DNA of 64,000 bases from Aquipuribacter sp051216895 (GCF_051216895.1 NZ_JBPKAO010000004.1:280636-344635), one strand, 5' to 3'; positions 19,091-27,316 are shown, counted from the first letter of the stretch. Numbers and translations: made by a program. The notes: generated from the sequence alone by a model not told the origin.

Positions 19091-19738
19091 TCAGGCGACC
19101 CCGCGCGGACGCAGCTGGACGCTGATCCGGGGCCCCACGGCGCGGGCCGTCTTGGGGATGCTGTGGTCCCAGGTCCGCTGGCACGACCCACCCATCACCA
19201 GCAGGTCGCCGTGGCCGAGCACGTGACGGACGGTGTCGCCGCCGCCGACGGGCCGCAGCAGCAGGGCCCGCGGGGCCCCGAACGACACGATCGCCACCAT
19301 GACGTCCTCGGAGCGGCTGCGCCCGATCCGGTCGCCGTGCCAGGCGACCCCGTCGCGACCGTCGCGGTAGAAGCACATCCCCGCCGACACGAACCGCTCG
19401 CGCTCACCGGCCTCGTAGTAGGCGTTCAAGGCGTCGCGCGCCTGCTCGAGCAGGTGGTCCGGCCAGGTGTCCTGCTCGCCGTACCAGGACAGCAGCCGTG
19501 GGACGTCGACCACCCGGTCGTACATCTGCCGCTTCTCGGCCACCCACGGCACCCGCTCGACCAGGCGCGAGAACACCTCGGCGGAGTCGCTCACCCAGCC
19601 CGGCCGCACGTCCACCCAGGCGCCCCCGGACAGCACGGTCCGCTGCACGGTGCCGCCGAGCACGCCCAGCGACGGCCCCGCGTGCTCGGCCGTGGCGTCG
19701 ACCTCGTCGAACAACGACGGCTGCAGGGCGATCTCCAT
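19091..19738 (-). CDS. AlkB-like 2-oxoglutarate/Fe(II) dioxygenase
   Basis: A 215-residue protein, the usual AlkB length. The iron triad is H134-x-D136 in VAWHGDRIG and H192 in TWDHSIPK; the 2-oxoglutarate arginines are R204 (in GPRIS) and R210. The N-terminal FDEVDATAE and RQMYDRVVDVPRLLSWYG segments match the ABH2/AlkB nucleotide-recognition lid. Family members remove alkyl groups from DNA or RNA bases by oxidation; the exact lesion is not readable from sequence. Start ATG 19738. It stands alone, and is separated from the next minus-strand gene (tesB) by 67 bases. Confidence 0.9.
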   Translation of the reverse strand: MEIALQPSLFDEVDATAEHAGPSLGVLGGTVQRTVLSGGAWVDVRPGWVSDSAEVFSRLVERVPWVAEKRQMYDRVVDVPRLLSWYGEQDTWPDHLLEQARDALNAYYEAGERERFVSAGMCFYRDGRDGVAWHGDRIGRSRSEDVMVAIVSFGAPRALLLRPVGGGDTVRHVLGHGDLLVMGGSCQRTWDHSIPKTARAVGPRISVQLRPRGVA

Positions 19739-19805
19739 GACGACACCGTACGCCTCGTTCGAACAGGTGTACTAGTCCTGCGGGTGTGTCGGGGCGTCCC
19801 CGGGG

Positions 19806-20684
19806 TCAGCCGCGGGAAGCGATCCTGACCATGCCCTCCTGGGCGACGGTGGCCAGCAGCCGGCCCGACCGGTCGAACATCGACCCCTGCACGAGCCCGC
19901 GCGCGTTCGACGCCGACGGGCTGTGGTGGGTGTAGAGCAGCCAGTCGTCGGCCCGGGCCGGCCGGTGGAACCACATGGCGTGGTCGAGGCTCGCGATCTT
20001 CAGCCGGGGGTCGGACCACGCGACGCCGTGACGGCGCAGCACGGCCTCCAGCAACGAGTAGTCGCTGGCGAAGGCCAGCACGGCCGCGTGGAGCAACGGC
20101 TCCTCGGGCAGCCCGGCCGTGGTCCGCAGCCAGACGGCGCTGTCGGGGGAGCGGTCCTCGGCCGGTCGCAGGAAGATCGGCGCGTCGACGTTGCGGATGT
20201 CCATCGGCCGCTCGTGCGACCAGTAGGCCGCCGCCGGGTGGTCGATGCCCGCCAGCACCTGCGCCGTGGTCGGCACGTCCTCCGGGGCCGGTGCGTCGGG
20301 CATGGGGTCGGAGTGCTCGACGCCGGTGTCGGGCAGCTGGAACGAGGCGATCATCGACAGGATGGGTCGACCGTGCTGCAGGGCGTGGGTCCGGCGGGCG
20401 CTGAACGACCGGCCGTCGCGCAGCCGCTCGACCGAGAACTCGATCGGCACCTCGGGGTCCCCCGGGCGCAGGAAGTACGCGTGCAGGCTGTGGGGGGCCC
20501 GGTCGGCCTCGACGGTGCGACCGGCGGCCATCAGGGACTGGCCCAGCACCTGACCGCCGAACACCCGGCCGAACGGCTGGAGCACGTTCTGACCGACGAA
20601 CCGGTCCGGGTCGTCGGTGGCCTGCAGGCGCAGGTCGCTGACGAGGCTGTCGCGGAGGGACTCGGGGGAGGGGCGCTCGGTCAC
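19806..20684 (-). CDS. tesB: Acyl-CoA thioesterase II (TesB-type)
   Basis: A 292-residue double-hotdog thioesterase, typical TesB length, starting at GTG 20684. Conserved blocks: FGGQVLGQSL (about 43-52), HSLHAYFLRPGD (about 66-77), FSARRTHALQHGRPI, and in the second half FASDYSLLE with the catalytic Asp, SLDHAMWFHRP and GLVQGSMFDRSGRLLATVAQEGM. It hydrolyses acyl-CoA to free acid and CoA in the cytoplasm. It is near, but not inside, the menaquinone cluster, so a DHNA-CoA thioesterase role is possible but unsupported. General fatty acyl-CoA hydrolysis is the default. Confidence 0.9.
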   Translation of the reverse strand: MTERPSPESLRDSLVSDLRLQATDDPDRFVGQNVLQPFGRVFGGQVLGQSLMAAGRTVEADRAPHSLHAYFLRPGDPEVPIEFSVERLRDGRSFSARRTHALQHGRPILSMIASFQLPDTGVEHSDPMPDAPAPEDVPTTAQVLAGIDHPAAAYWSHERPMDIRNVDAPIFLRPAEDRSPDSAVWLRTTAGLPEEPLLHAAVLAFASDYSLLEAVLRRHGVAWSDPRLKIASLDHAMWFHRPARADDWLLYTHHSPSASNARGLVQGSMFDRSGRLLATVAQEGMVRIASRG

Positions 20685-20721
20685 GCCCGCGAACCTACCG
20701 GGCGCCCGTCCCCCGACCGCC

Positions 20722-21234
20722 TCAGGTGCGGGGGTCTGCCACCACGTGCATGGCCGCCTCCTCGGCGCTGGCCGCGCCGCCGTCGATCCCCACGTCCTCG
20801 GCCACCAGGTCGGCGTCGGTGTCCTGGCGCACGCCCTCGTCCGGCTCCACCAGGCGGCCGGCGCGCAGGTCGCCGACCTCGGTGTCGTCCTCGTCGGTCA
20901 CGACCAGGTCCTCCGCGGACACGTCCTCGCCCATCGCGTCGGTGAGCGGCTGGTCGCTCGGCAGCACCTCGTCGCCGGGGCGCTCCCCGTCGACGTCCGG
21001 CAGCTCGGCGGCCACCCGCTCCTCCAGGCTGCTGCCGTCGTGCTGCTCCTGCGCGGTGGTGCCGTGCTGGCCCACAGCCAGCGGTCGGTCGTTGGGGACG
21101 TAGCTGCGCTGGGCCACGTCCTCCTCGCCGTCCTCGCCGAGGGCCAGGTCCTGGTCGTAGGACACCTCGTCGGGGTCCAGGGACGCGACGGCGTCGGAGT
21201 CGATCTGGTCCATCTGCTCGGGCTGCTCGCTCAT
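20722..21234 (-). CDS. DUF5709 family acidic protein
   Basis: A 170-residue, strongly acidic, probably largely disordered protein with no cysteines or membrane segments. The C-terminal block GRLVEPDEGVRQDTDADLVA followed by EDVGIDGGAASAEEAAMHV is characteristic of the actinobacterial DUF5709 family. ATG 21234. Function unknown. It is divergent from the small thioesterase gene, with 78 bases between them. Confidence 0.82.
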   Translation of the reverse strand: MSEQPEQMDQIDSDAVASLDPDEVSYDQDLALGEDGEEDVAQRSYVPNDRPLAVGQHGTTAQEQHDGSSLEERVAAELPDVDGERPGDEVLPSDQPLTDAMGEDVSAEDLVVTDEDDTEVGDLRAGRLVEPDEGVRQDTDADLVAEDVGIDGGAASAEEAAMHVVADPRT

Positions 21235-21312
21235 GAGGACGGGGTACCCCCTTCGTGGGTCCACCATGCGTCGGTGGTCGTCCTGGGGCAGAGACCCTGA
21301 CAGGATCGGCGG

Positions 21313-21744
21313 ATGCCAGCCGTCTCCGTCCCCGTCGCCATGCGGTGGTCCGACATGGACGCCTACGGCCACGTCAACAACACCGAGTTCTTCCGCTACA
21401 CCGAGCAGGCCCGGATCGAGGCGTTGGCGCTGGTCAAGGCCCGTCCGGACACCGGGACCCTGGTGGTCCGCCACGAGGTCGAGTACCTGGTGCCGCTGCA
21501 GTACCGCTCCGACGGCGTGCACGTGGACGTGTGGGTCACGCGGATCGGCGGGGCGGGCTTCGACCTGGGGTACGAGGTGGCCACGAGGTCCGGGGACGAG
21601 CGGACGGTCCATGCGCGCTCGGCCTCGACCATGGTCATGTACTCCTTCTCGGCCGCGGCGCCGCGACGGATCACCGGCGAGGAGCGCGAGTTCCTGCAGA
21701 CCCTCACCGGTCCCGACGTGCAGTTCCGGCGCGGCAGCCGCTGA
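21313..21744 (+). CDS. Hotdog-fold acyl-CoA thioesterase (4HBT/YbgC-like)
   Basis: A 143-residue single-hotdog protein. The active-site helix region RWSDMDAYGHVNNTEFFRYTEQARIE has the D-x-x-G-H-V-N-N pattern of 4-hydroxybenzoyl-CoA thioesterase relatives, with Asp at residue 14. A central beta-sheet follows (VRHEVEYLVPLQYRSDGVHV). ATG 21313 lies 6 bases after CAGGAT, so the transcript may be leaderless. Substrate unknown; since MenI-type DHNA-CoA thioesterases are hotdog proteins and a menaquinone cluster starts 3 kb away, that role is a candidate (inference). Followed by a strong double hairpin. Confidence 0.85.
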   Translation: MPAVSVPVAMRWSDMDAYGHVNNTEFFRYTEQARIEALALVKARPDTGTLVVRHEVEYLVPLQYRSDGVHVDVWVTRIGGAGFDLGYEVATRSGDERTVHARSASTMVMYSFSAAAPRRITGEEREFLQTLTGPDVQFRRGSR

Positions 21745-21748
21745 GGAG

Positions 21749-21812
21749 GACGCCCCCCGGACCGCAGCGGGTCCGAGGGGCGTCGGGGGCGTCGCCGGCC
21801 GACGACGCCCCG
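21749..21812. terminator. Two hairpins between convergent genes
   Basis: Hairpin 1 (21749-21784): GACGCCCC with CCGGACC pairs with GGGTCCG with GGGGCGTC around a short loop. Hairpin 2 (about 21786-21812): GGGGCGTCG pairs with CGACGCCCC. Together they can end transcription from the thioesterase gene (plus) and the alpha-glucosidase gene (minus). Confidence 0.75.
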
Positions 21813-21813
21813 G

Positions 21814-23481
21814 TCAGCTCGTGCGCAGCCAGACGGTGGTGTCGGTGGGCACCCGGCCGTCGCCGTCCAACGGCCCCGACGCGAGCAGGAGCTCGGCGCC
21901 GGCCGGCACGGCCAGCGGCTCGCCGTCGAAGTTGACCAGCACCAGGACGTCGCCGCGACGCAGGCCGAGGCTCTGCTCACCGCAGCGGTCCTCGACCCAG
22001 TCCAGGCTGTCCCCGAGGCCCAGCCCGTGCTCGCGGCGCAGCCGCAGCGCCGCCTTGTACAGCTCCAGCGTGGAGCCCTCGACGCCTTCCTGCCGGTCGC
22101 GGGCCAGCTCACCGTAGACGGCGGGCTGCGGCAGCCAGGTGCCGGCCGTGGCGCCGAAGCCGAACGACGGGGCGTCGGCCTCCCACGGGATCGGGACACG
22201 ACAGCCGTCCCGGCCGGTGTCCTCGCCGTTCGTGCGGTGCCAGGACGGGTCCTGCCGCACGTCACCCGGCAGCGTGGTGTGCTCGGGCAGGCCGAGCTCC
22301 TCGCCCTGGTAGAGGTACGCGGAGCCGGGCAGCGCGAGCATGAACGCGGTGGCGGCCCGGGCGCGGCGCAGGCCCAGGACGGGGTCCGGCTGCGGGTCGT
22401 CCGGCCCGATGCCGCCGAGGCCCCGCGACGCGGGCGGGAACCCGAAGCGGCTGGCGTGCCGGACGATGTCGTGGTTGCTCAGCACCCACGTCGCGGGGGC
22501 CCCCACCGCGGTGGACCCCTCGACCGACGTCGTCACCACGCCGCGCTGGTCCGCGGCCCGCCACGGCGCGACGCAGTGGTCGAAGTTGAACGCCTGGTGC
22601 AGCTCGTCGGGACGGGTGTAGCGGGCCAGGCGCTCGTAGGGCGTCACCCACGCCTCGGCGACGAGCATCCGGTCACCGTCGTAGGAGTCGACGATCTTCC
22701 GCCACTCGCGGTAGATCTCGTGGACGCCCTCCTGGTCCCACATCGGGGGCCGACGGTCCTCGGTGATCTCGGCGGTGCCGCCCATCGGGCTGTCGTCGTC
22801 CTCCCAGTCCGGGAGGTCCGCCTCCTTGATCATGGAGTGCGCGACGTCGATGCGGAACCCGTCGGCCCCGCGGTCCAGCCAGAACCGAAGCGTCTCGGCG
22901 AACTCCTCGTGGACGTCGGGGCTGTCCCAGTTGACGTCGGGCTGGGTGGAGTCGAACAGGTGCAGGTACCACTGGCCCGGGGTGCCGTCGGGCTCGGTGA
23001 CCCGGGTCCAGGCCGACCCGCCGAACACCGAGCGCCAGTTGTTCGGCGGCTGCGACCCGTCCTCGCCGGCGCCGTCGCGGAACATGTACCGGTTGCGCTC
23101 GACGCTGCCGGGAGGGGCCTGCAGCGCGGCCTTGAACCAGCGGTGCTCGCTGCTGGTGTGGTTGGGCACGATGTCGACCACCACGCGCAGCCCGAGACCG
23201 TGCGCCGTGCCGATCAGGTCGTCCGCGTCGTCCAGGGTGCCGAAGATCGGCTCGACGTCCCGGTAGTCCGACACGTCGTAGCCGGCGTCGTTCTGCGGGG
23301 AGGGGTAGAAGGGGGACAGCCACACCGCGTCGACACCCAGCTCGGCGAGCGCGGGCAGCCGGGAGGTGATGCCCGGCAGGTCACCGATCCCGTCGCCGTT
23401 CGCGTCCGCGAAGGACCGCGGGTAGACCTGGTAAACAACAGCGTCGCGCCACCACTCAGTCACGGGCGACGAGGGTGGCAC
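21814..23481 (-). CDS. GH13 alpha-glucosidase
   Basis: A 555-residue cytoplasmic glycoside hydrolase family 13 enzyme (alpha-1,4/1,6-glucosidase type). Conserved regions are complete: DAVVYQVYPRSFADANGDGIGDL, DIVPNHTS, GFRIDVAH with the nucleophile Asp, MLVAEAWV with the acid/base Glu, and VLSNHDIVRHASRFG with the transition-state His-Asp. GIGDLPGI near the N terminus suggests an oligo-1,6-glucosidase/AglA subgroup. It releases glucose from imported maltose, isomaltose or trehalose-type sugars, matching the maltose-type importer near 34-38 kb although the loci are 10 kb apart. GTG 23481 is used; GTG 23463 is an equally plausible start. A LacI-like operator half-palindrome lies just upstream. 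Confidence 0.9.
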   Translation of the reverse strand: MPPSSPVTEWWRDAVVYQVYPRSFADANGDGIGDLPGITSRLPALAELGVDAVWLSPFYPSPQNDAGYDVSDYRDVEPIFGTLDDADDLIGTAHGLGLRVVVDIVPNHTSSEHRWFKAALQAPPGSVERNRYMFRDGAGEDGSQPPNNWRSVFGGSAWTRVTEPDGTPGQWYLHLFDSTQPDVNWDSPDVHEEFAETLRFWLDRGADGFRIDVAHSMIKEADLPDWEDDDSPMGGTAEITEDRRPPMWDQEGVHEIYREWRKIVDSYDGDRMLVAEAWVTPYERLARYTRPDELHQAFNFDHCVAPWRAADQRGVVTTSVEGSTAVGAPATWVLSNHDIVRHASRFGFPPASRGLGGIGPDDPQPDPVLGLRRARAATAFMLALPGSAYLYQGEELGLPEHTTLPGDVRQDPSWHRTNGEDTGRDGCRVPIPWEADAPSFGFGATAGTWLPQPAVYGELARDRQEGVEGSTLELYKAALRLRREHGLGLGDSLDWVEDRCGEQSLGLRRGDVLVLVNFDGEPLAVPAGAELLLASGPLDGDGRVPTDTTVWLRTS

Positions 23482-23487
23482 AACGGT

Positions 23488-23501
23488 GCAAGCGCTGTCA
23501 T
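23488..23501 (-). promoter_or_regulatory. Possible LacI-family operator at alpha-glucosidase gene
   Basis: TGCAAGCGCTGTCA has the AGCGCT core flanked by GCA/TGTC, resembling LacI-family sites in actinobacteria. It lies within 20 bases of the GTG start of the alpha-glucosidase. It does not match the palindrome ahead of malE, so a shared regulator is not shown. Confidence 0.35.
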
Positions 23502-23539
23502 CACGGCTGGTGGAGGGCCTGCCGGCGGCAGGTGGAGGC

Positions 23540-23950
23540 TCAGGCCGGGTCGTCGAACGTGTTGAGCATCGAGTGGGCGGCCCGCTCGAGGTAGTCCCAC
23601 AGCACCGCCTCGTGCATCGGCGCGAGGTCGAGGGAGTCCACGGCGACCCGCATGTGCCGCAGCCAGCGGTCCCGTGCGTCGGGCGTCACCCGGAACGGTG
23701 CGTGCCGCAGCCGCAGCCGCGGGTGACCGCGCTCCTGGGAGTACGTCGTCGGCCCGCCCCAGTACTGCTCGAGGAACATCCGCAGCCGGTCCTCGGCCGG
23801 GCCGAGGTCCTCCTCGGGGTACATCGGCCGGAGCACCTCGTCACCGGCGACCCCGACGTAGAACTCGTGGACCAGTCGGCGGAACGTGTCCGCGCCGCCC
23901 ACGCTGTCGTAGAAGCTCTCCTGGCGGCGCAGGTCGTCGGGGGCGGTCAT
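23540..23950 (-). CDS. glbO: Group II truncated hemoglobin (HbO)
   Basis: A 136-residue globin of the actinobacterial trHbO family. Landmarks: Y31 (B10), Y44 (CD1) in LRPMYPEEDL, FLEQYWGGP, GHPRLRLRHAPFR with the proximal heme ligand H83, and W96 (G8). The Tyr-Tyr-Trp distal pocket is typical of trHbO proteins that bind O2 tightly and handle NO or peroxides. ATG 23950. Its start overlaps the stop of the upstream DUF4229 gene by 4 bases, so both are one transcript. Confidence 0.93.
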   Translation of the reverse strand: MTAPDDLRRQESFYDSVGGADTFRRLVHEFYVGVAGDEVLRPMYPEEDLGPAEDRLRMFLEQYWGGPTTYSQERGHPRLRLRHAPFRVTPDARDRWLRHMRVAVDSLDLAPMHEAVLWDYLERAAHSMLNTFDDPA

Positions 23951-24306
23951 CGCGGGTCTCCTGCCGGGCCGTCGGTCGGGCGGGTGGTCCGCCGGTCCCT
24001 TGCGGCGTCCTGCACCGCGGCGTCCTCGACCGCGGCGTCCTCCGCGAGCCGCCCGCCGAAGGACCACCGTGACCTGGCGCGGGGGGGAGCCTCGGCCGAC
24101 GGCCGTCCGGCGGCCGCCTTGCGCTCCATCAGGGCGCGGGTCACGGCGTCGCGCTGGCGGCGCAGGACGATGAAGGACAGCAGCATCGCCAGGACCAGGG
24201 CGATCACCAGCGAGAGGATCCCGCTGACGCCGAGGACGCGCAGGATCAGCAGCGCCGCCAGGAACAACCCGAGGCGCAGGGCCGAGTAGACGGCGACCGG
24301 TCGCAT
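23947..24306 (-). CDS. DUF4229 small membrane protein
   Basis: A 119-residue protein with two closely spaced transmembrane helices (about 8-26 and 28-48), followed by a basic VLRRQRDAVTRALMERK segment and an Ala/Arg/Asp-rich tail. This layout matches the actinobacterial DUF4229 family, whose function is unknown. ATG 24306 lies 7 bases beyond a minus-strand TACCCT box, suggesting a leaderless transcript. Translationally coupled to glbO. Confidence 0.8.
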   Translation of the reverse strand: MRPVAVYSALRLGLFLAALLILRVLGVSGILSLVIALVLAMLLSFIVLRRQRDAVTRALMERKAAAGRPSAEAPPRARSRWSFGGRLAEDAAVEDAAVQDAARDRRTTRPTDGPAGDPR

Positions 24307-24307
24307 G

Positions 24308-24365
24308 CCCCCAGGGTAGGTGCGCCGGCAGAGGCGCCGGTGCAGGCCCACCCGTACCCTGGGGG
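24308..24365. promoter_or_regulatory. Mirror-image divergent promoter pair for leaderless genes
   Basis: Perfect 11-base inverted arms CCCCCAGGGTA (24308-24318) and TACCCTGGGGG (24355-24365). Each arm supplies a -10-like TACCCT 6 bases before a start codon: ATG 24367 on the plus strand and ATG 24306 on the minus strand. The spacing fits transcripts that begin at or next to the ATG. -35 boxes were not identified. Confidence 0.6.
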
Positions 24366-24366
24366 G

Positions 24367-24573
24367 ATGCTCCGCCTGCTCGTGGTCCTCGTCGTCGTCG
24401 GTCTGCACGTCTATGCGCTCATCGACTGCATCCGGACCTCGCCGACCCAGGTGAGGGGGCTGCCGTTCGCAGCGTGGGTCCTGGTGGTGCTGCTGGTCCC
24501 CGTCATCGGCCCGTTGCTGTGGCTGTGGAGCGGTCGGCCCGAGGCGTTCGACCCGGTGGGCCGGCGCCGCTGA
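24367..24573 (+). CDS. PLDc_N small membrane protein
   Basis: A 68-residue protein with two transmembrane helices (about 3-20 and 37-55). The conserved core has YALIDCIRTSPTQVRGLPFAAWVL and a VPVIGPLLWLWSGRP end, typical of the phospholipase D-nuclease N-terminal (PLDc_N) membrane domain. No catalytic HKD motif exists; the domain alone is a membrane module of unknown role. ATG 24367, probably leaderless. A longer homologue is embedded in the menaquinone operon at 25488-25931. Confidence 0.82.
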   Translation: MLRLLVVLVVVGLHVYALIDCIRTSPTQVRGLPFAAWVLVVLLVPVIGPLLWLWSGRPEAFDPVGRRR

Positions 24574-24618
24574 GGCGATCCCGGCCCGGTGCTCCGGGCC
24601 GTCGCCCGCCGCGACGCG

Positions 24619-25491
24619 TCAGCCCAGCGCCAGGCCGACGCCCAGCAGCACGCCGAACACCAGGCTGTACCGCCCGGTGGCACCCAGGGCCGGCACCAGC
24701 CCGCGCCCGGTGGCCCCGCTGTTGACCACCCGCAGCGGTGTGACGGCGAGCGGCACGGCGAACAGGGCGAGCTGCGACCAGGGCGAGGCCAGGACGGCCA
24801 CCAGCGTGCACACGACCGGCGTCAGCAGCAGCAGCACGAACAGCCGTCGGGTCCACCGGTCGCCGAGGCGCACCGCCAGGGTCCGCTTGCCGGCCACCGT
24901 GTCGGTGGGGATGTCGCGCAGGTTGTTGACCACCAGCAGCGCGCAGGCCAACGACCCGACCCCCACGGCGCCGGCCCAGGCCCCCACGTCGACGGTGCCG
25001 GCCTGGGTGTAGGTGGTGCCGAGCACCGCGACCAGCCCGAAGAACACGAAGACCACGACCTCGCCCAGGCCGGCGTAGCCGTACGGCCGTGGCCCGCCGG
25101 TGTAGAACCAGGCCGCCAGGATCGCGACCGCGCCGACCAGCAGCAGCCACCACTGCCCGCTGCGGGCGACCAGCGCGAGGCCGGCCACGGCGGCCACGGC
25201 GAACGACACCCCGGTGGCGGTCAGCACGGCGCGTGGTGCGGCCAGGCGCTGGCCGACGAGGCGGACCGGGCCCACCCGGTCCTCGTCCGTGCCGCGCACC
25301 CCGTCGGAGTAGTCGTTGGCGTAGTTGACCGCCACCTGCAGCGCGAGCGCGACGACCAGGGCCAGCGCGGCGGCCGGCACGTCCATCGCGTCCAGCCCGG
25401 CGGCGGCCCCGGTGCCGGCCGCCACGGGTGCCACGGCAGCCGGGAGCGTCCGGGGTCGCGCACCGACGACCCACTGGGTGACGGTCGTCAC
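24619..25491 (-). CDS. menA: 1,4-dihydroxy-2-naphthoate polyprenyltransferase MenA
   Basis: A 290-residue integral membrane UbiA-family prenyltransferase with 8-9 helices. The first Asp-rich motif is NYANDYSDGVRGTDEDR (about 56-72) and the second NNLRDIPTDTVAGKRTLAVRLG (about 188-209); both bind Mg-diphosphate. It attaches the polyprenyl tail to DHNA with CO2 loss, giving demethylmenaquinone for MenG. GTG 25491 overlaps the stop of the PLDc_N gene by 4 bases. Last gene of the menB-to-menA minus-strand operon. Confidence 0.94.
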   Translation of the reverse strand: MTTVTQWVVGARPRTLPAAVAPVAAGTGAAAGLDAMDVPAAALALVVALALQVAVNYANDYSDGVRGTDEDRVGPVRLVGQRLAAPRAVLTATGVSFAVAAVAGLALVARSGQWWLLLVGAVAILAAWFYTGGPRPYGYAGLGEVVVFVFFGLVAVLGTTYTQAGTVDVGAWAGAVGVGSLACALLVVNNLRDIPTDTVAGKRTLAVRLGDRWTRRLFVLLLLTPVVCTLVAVLASPWSQLALFAVPLAVTPLRVVNSGATGRGLVPALGATGRYSLVFGVLLGVGLALG

Positions 25492-25931
25492 GGGCGGCGG
25501 TCGTCCTGACCGGCCGGGCCCTCGTGGCCCTCGTGCCCCTCGTTCGTGTCGTGCCCGTCGGTCGGCCCGTCGGCGTCGGGCCGCGAGGCCGGGGGAGCGG
25601 GAGGCGCCGGTGCCGCGGGAGGCGGGTCGACGGGCTCGACCGGGGCCACGGGGGAGGGGCGGTCGATCGTCCGCAGGAAGTCCGCGTCGTCGTCCGGGCC
25701 GAGCACCCGAGGCTTGGGACGGGCGATCCGGTCGGCGCCGGGGACCTTGGTGCCGCGGGGGCGGCCGGCCAGGAACCACGCGGCCCCACCGGCGACCGGG
25801 AACAGCAGCACGACGAACACCCACGGCAGCCGGGGCAGGCCGCGGATTCCGGACTCCTCCGACCGCAGCACGTCGATCAGGCAGTAGACCGTGAAGGCGA
25901 GGACCAGCGCCGGGATGATCAGGTTTCTCAC
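25488..25931 (-). CDS. PLDc_N membrane protein coupled between menE and menA
   Basis: A 147-residue protein with two transmembrane helices (about 3-20 and 36-55) and the PLDc_N core YCLIDVLRSEESGIRGLPRLPWV. A long hydrophilic Pro/Asp/His-rich cytoplasmic tail follows (about 70-147), including DGHDTNEGHEGHEG. GTG 25931 overlaps the menE stop by 4 bases and its own stop overlaps the menA start by 4 bases. This tight sandwich implies matched expression and perhaps a physical link between the soluble CoA ligase step and the membrane prenyltransferase (inference). No enzymatic motif. Confidence 0.8.
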   Translation of the reverse strand: MRNLIIPALVLAFTVYCLIDVLRSEESGIRGLPRLPWVFVVLLFPVAGGAAWFLAGRPRGTKVPGADRIARPKPRVLGPDDDADFLRTIDRPSPVAPVEPVDPPPAAPAPPAPPASRPDADGPTDGHDTNEGHEGHEGPAGQDDRRP

Positions 25932-27286
25932 GCGGTGGGCTCCTCGGGTCGGTGGGTGCTCGGCCCCACATCGTCCCCCAGTCCGGGCCGTGCTGCGTCC
26001 CGGGGGCCCTGCAGCACCACCCGGACGGCGGCGGCGCGGTCCGGTTTGCCCACCCCCGTGAGCGGCAGGGCCTGGACCCGCAGGACCGTCCTGGGGACCG
26101 CGGCGCGGCCCAGGGCGGCGCGCACGGCGGCGCGCAGGGCCTCCGGCGAGGGGCCGGTCGAGCCCGGCTGCGGCTGCACCAGGACCGCGACCGTCCGGCC
26201 CCACTCGGGGTCCGGGACGCCGACGGCGAGGCAGTCGGCCACCCCGGGCAGGCCCAGGACGCACCGGGCCACGGCGTCCAGGGCGACGTTGACCCCGCCG
26301 CTGACCACGACGTCGTCCATCCGCCCGTGCAGCACCAGCCGGCCGTCCACGAGCTCGCCCCGGTCGGCCGTCCGGAACGACCGCCGCCCCCGATCCCGAC
26401 CGGCGAAACCCTCGCCGTCGGGGTCCTCGCCGGTGAGGCAGGCGGCCTCTGAGCCGTCGACCCGGGACCCGGCGACCGCCGGCCCGCGGCGGTACCCCCG
26501 GGCCACCACCGACCCGCTGAGCACCACCCGCCCGGGGCCGTCGCCGGTCGGGGCCACGACGCTCACCTCGACCCCGGGCAGCGCGACGCCGTCGTAGACG
26601 CAGCCCCCGCAGGTCTCCGTCATTCCGTAGGTGGCGACCACCCGGACCCCGGCGTCGTCGGCCCGCCGGCGCAGCGCTGGGTCGAGGGCCGCGCCGCCGA
26701 CCAGGACCGCGTCGAACCCCCGCAGCGCCGCCGCCGCGCCCGTCGACGGCTCCGCGTCCAGCAGGCGTCGCAGCTGGGTCGGGACCAGCGAGGTGTACCT
26801 GCGCCCGGGGCGGGCCCCGGGCACCGACATGGTGGACGCGGCGGCCACGAAGCCCGCGGCGTCGAACCCGGCCGTCAGGTCCATCACCTCCGGTCGGGTG
26901 CCCGCGACCAGCGACCGCACGACCACCTGCACCCCGGCGACGGTGTGGGCGGGCAGGGCCAGCAGCCAGCGGCCGGCCCCGCCCAGGTGGTCGTGGGCCG
27001 CCGCGGCGGAGGCGAGCAGCGCGGAGGCGGGCAGCAGCACGTGCTTGGCGGTGCCGGAGGAGCCGGTGGTGGAGACGACGGCGGCGACGGGGTCGGTGCT
27101 GTCGTCCTCGGTCGTGGCGAGAGGGGCGACGGCCGTCGGGGCCGGCGTGGTGCCGGCGGCGTGCGGGTGCACCGCCGGACCGGCCCCGGACATCGCCGCA
27201 CGGAGCGGGTCGAGCAGGACCAGGCCGTCCGCCCCGGTCACGGGCACGGCCTGCACCGCCCGGGGCGGCACGCCGTCCGTGCTCAC
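25928..27286 (-). CDS. menE: o-Succinylbenzoate-CoA ligase MenE
   Basis: A 452-residue ANL-superfamily adenylating enzyme. ATP loop STTGSSGTAKH (about 72-82), core motif TYGMTETCGGCVYDG, hinge region TADRGEL with GRMDDVVVSGGVNV, and catalytic Lys in LTGVGKPDRAA. It converts o-succinylbenzoate to its CoA thioester using ATP. It is shorter at the N terminus than some acyl-CoA synthetases, as usual for actinobacterial MenE. Sits in the men operon, upstream of and overlapping the PLDc_N gene. Confidence 0.92.
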   Translation of the reverse strand: MSTDGVPPRAVQAVPVTGADGLVLLDPLRAAMSGAGPAVHPHAAGTTPAPTAVAPLATTEDDSTDPVAAVVSTTGSSGTAKHVLLPASALLASAAAAHDHLGGAGRWLLALPAHTVAGVQVVVRSLVAGTRPEVMDLTAGFDAAGFVAAASTMSVPGARPGRRYTSLVPTQLRRLLDAEPSTGAAAALRGFDAVLVGGAALDPALRRRADDAGVRVVATYGMTETCGGCVYDGVALPGVEVSVVAPTGDGPGRVVLSGSVVARGYRRGPAVAGSRVDGSEAACLTGEDPDGEGFAGRDRGRRSFRTADRGELVDGRLVLHGRMDDVVVSGGVNVALDAVARCVLGLPGVADCLAVGVPDPEWGRTVAVLVQPQPGSTGPSPEALRAAVRAALGRAAVPRTVLRVQALPLTGVGKPDRAAAVRVVLQGPRDAARPGLGDDVGPSTHRPEEPTA

Positions 27287-27316
27287 ACGCCGTCCGGGGT
27301 CACGATCGGGGCCGGG

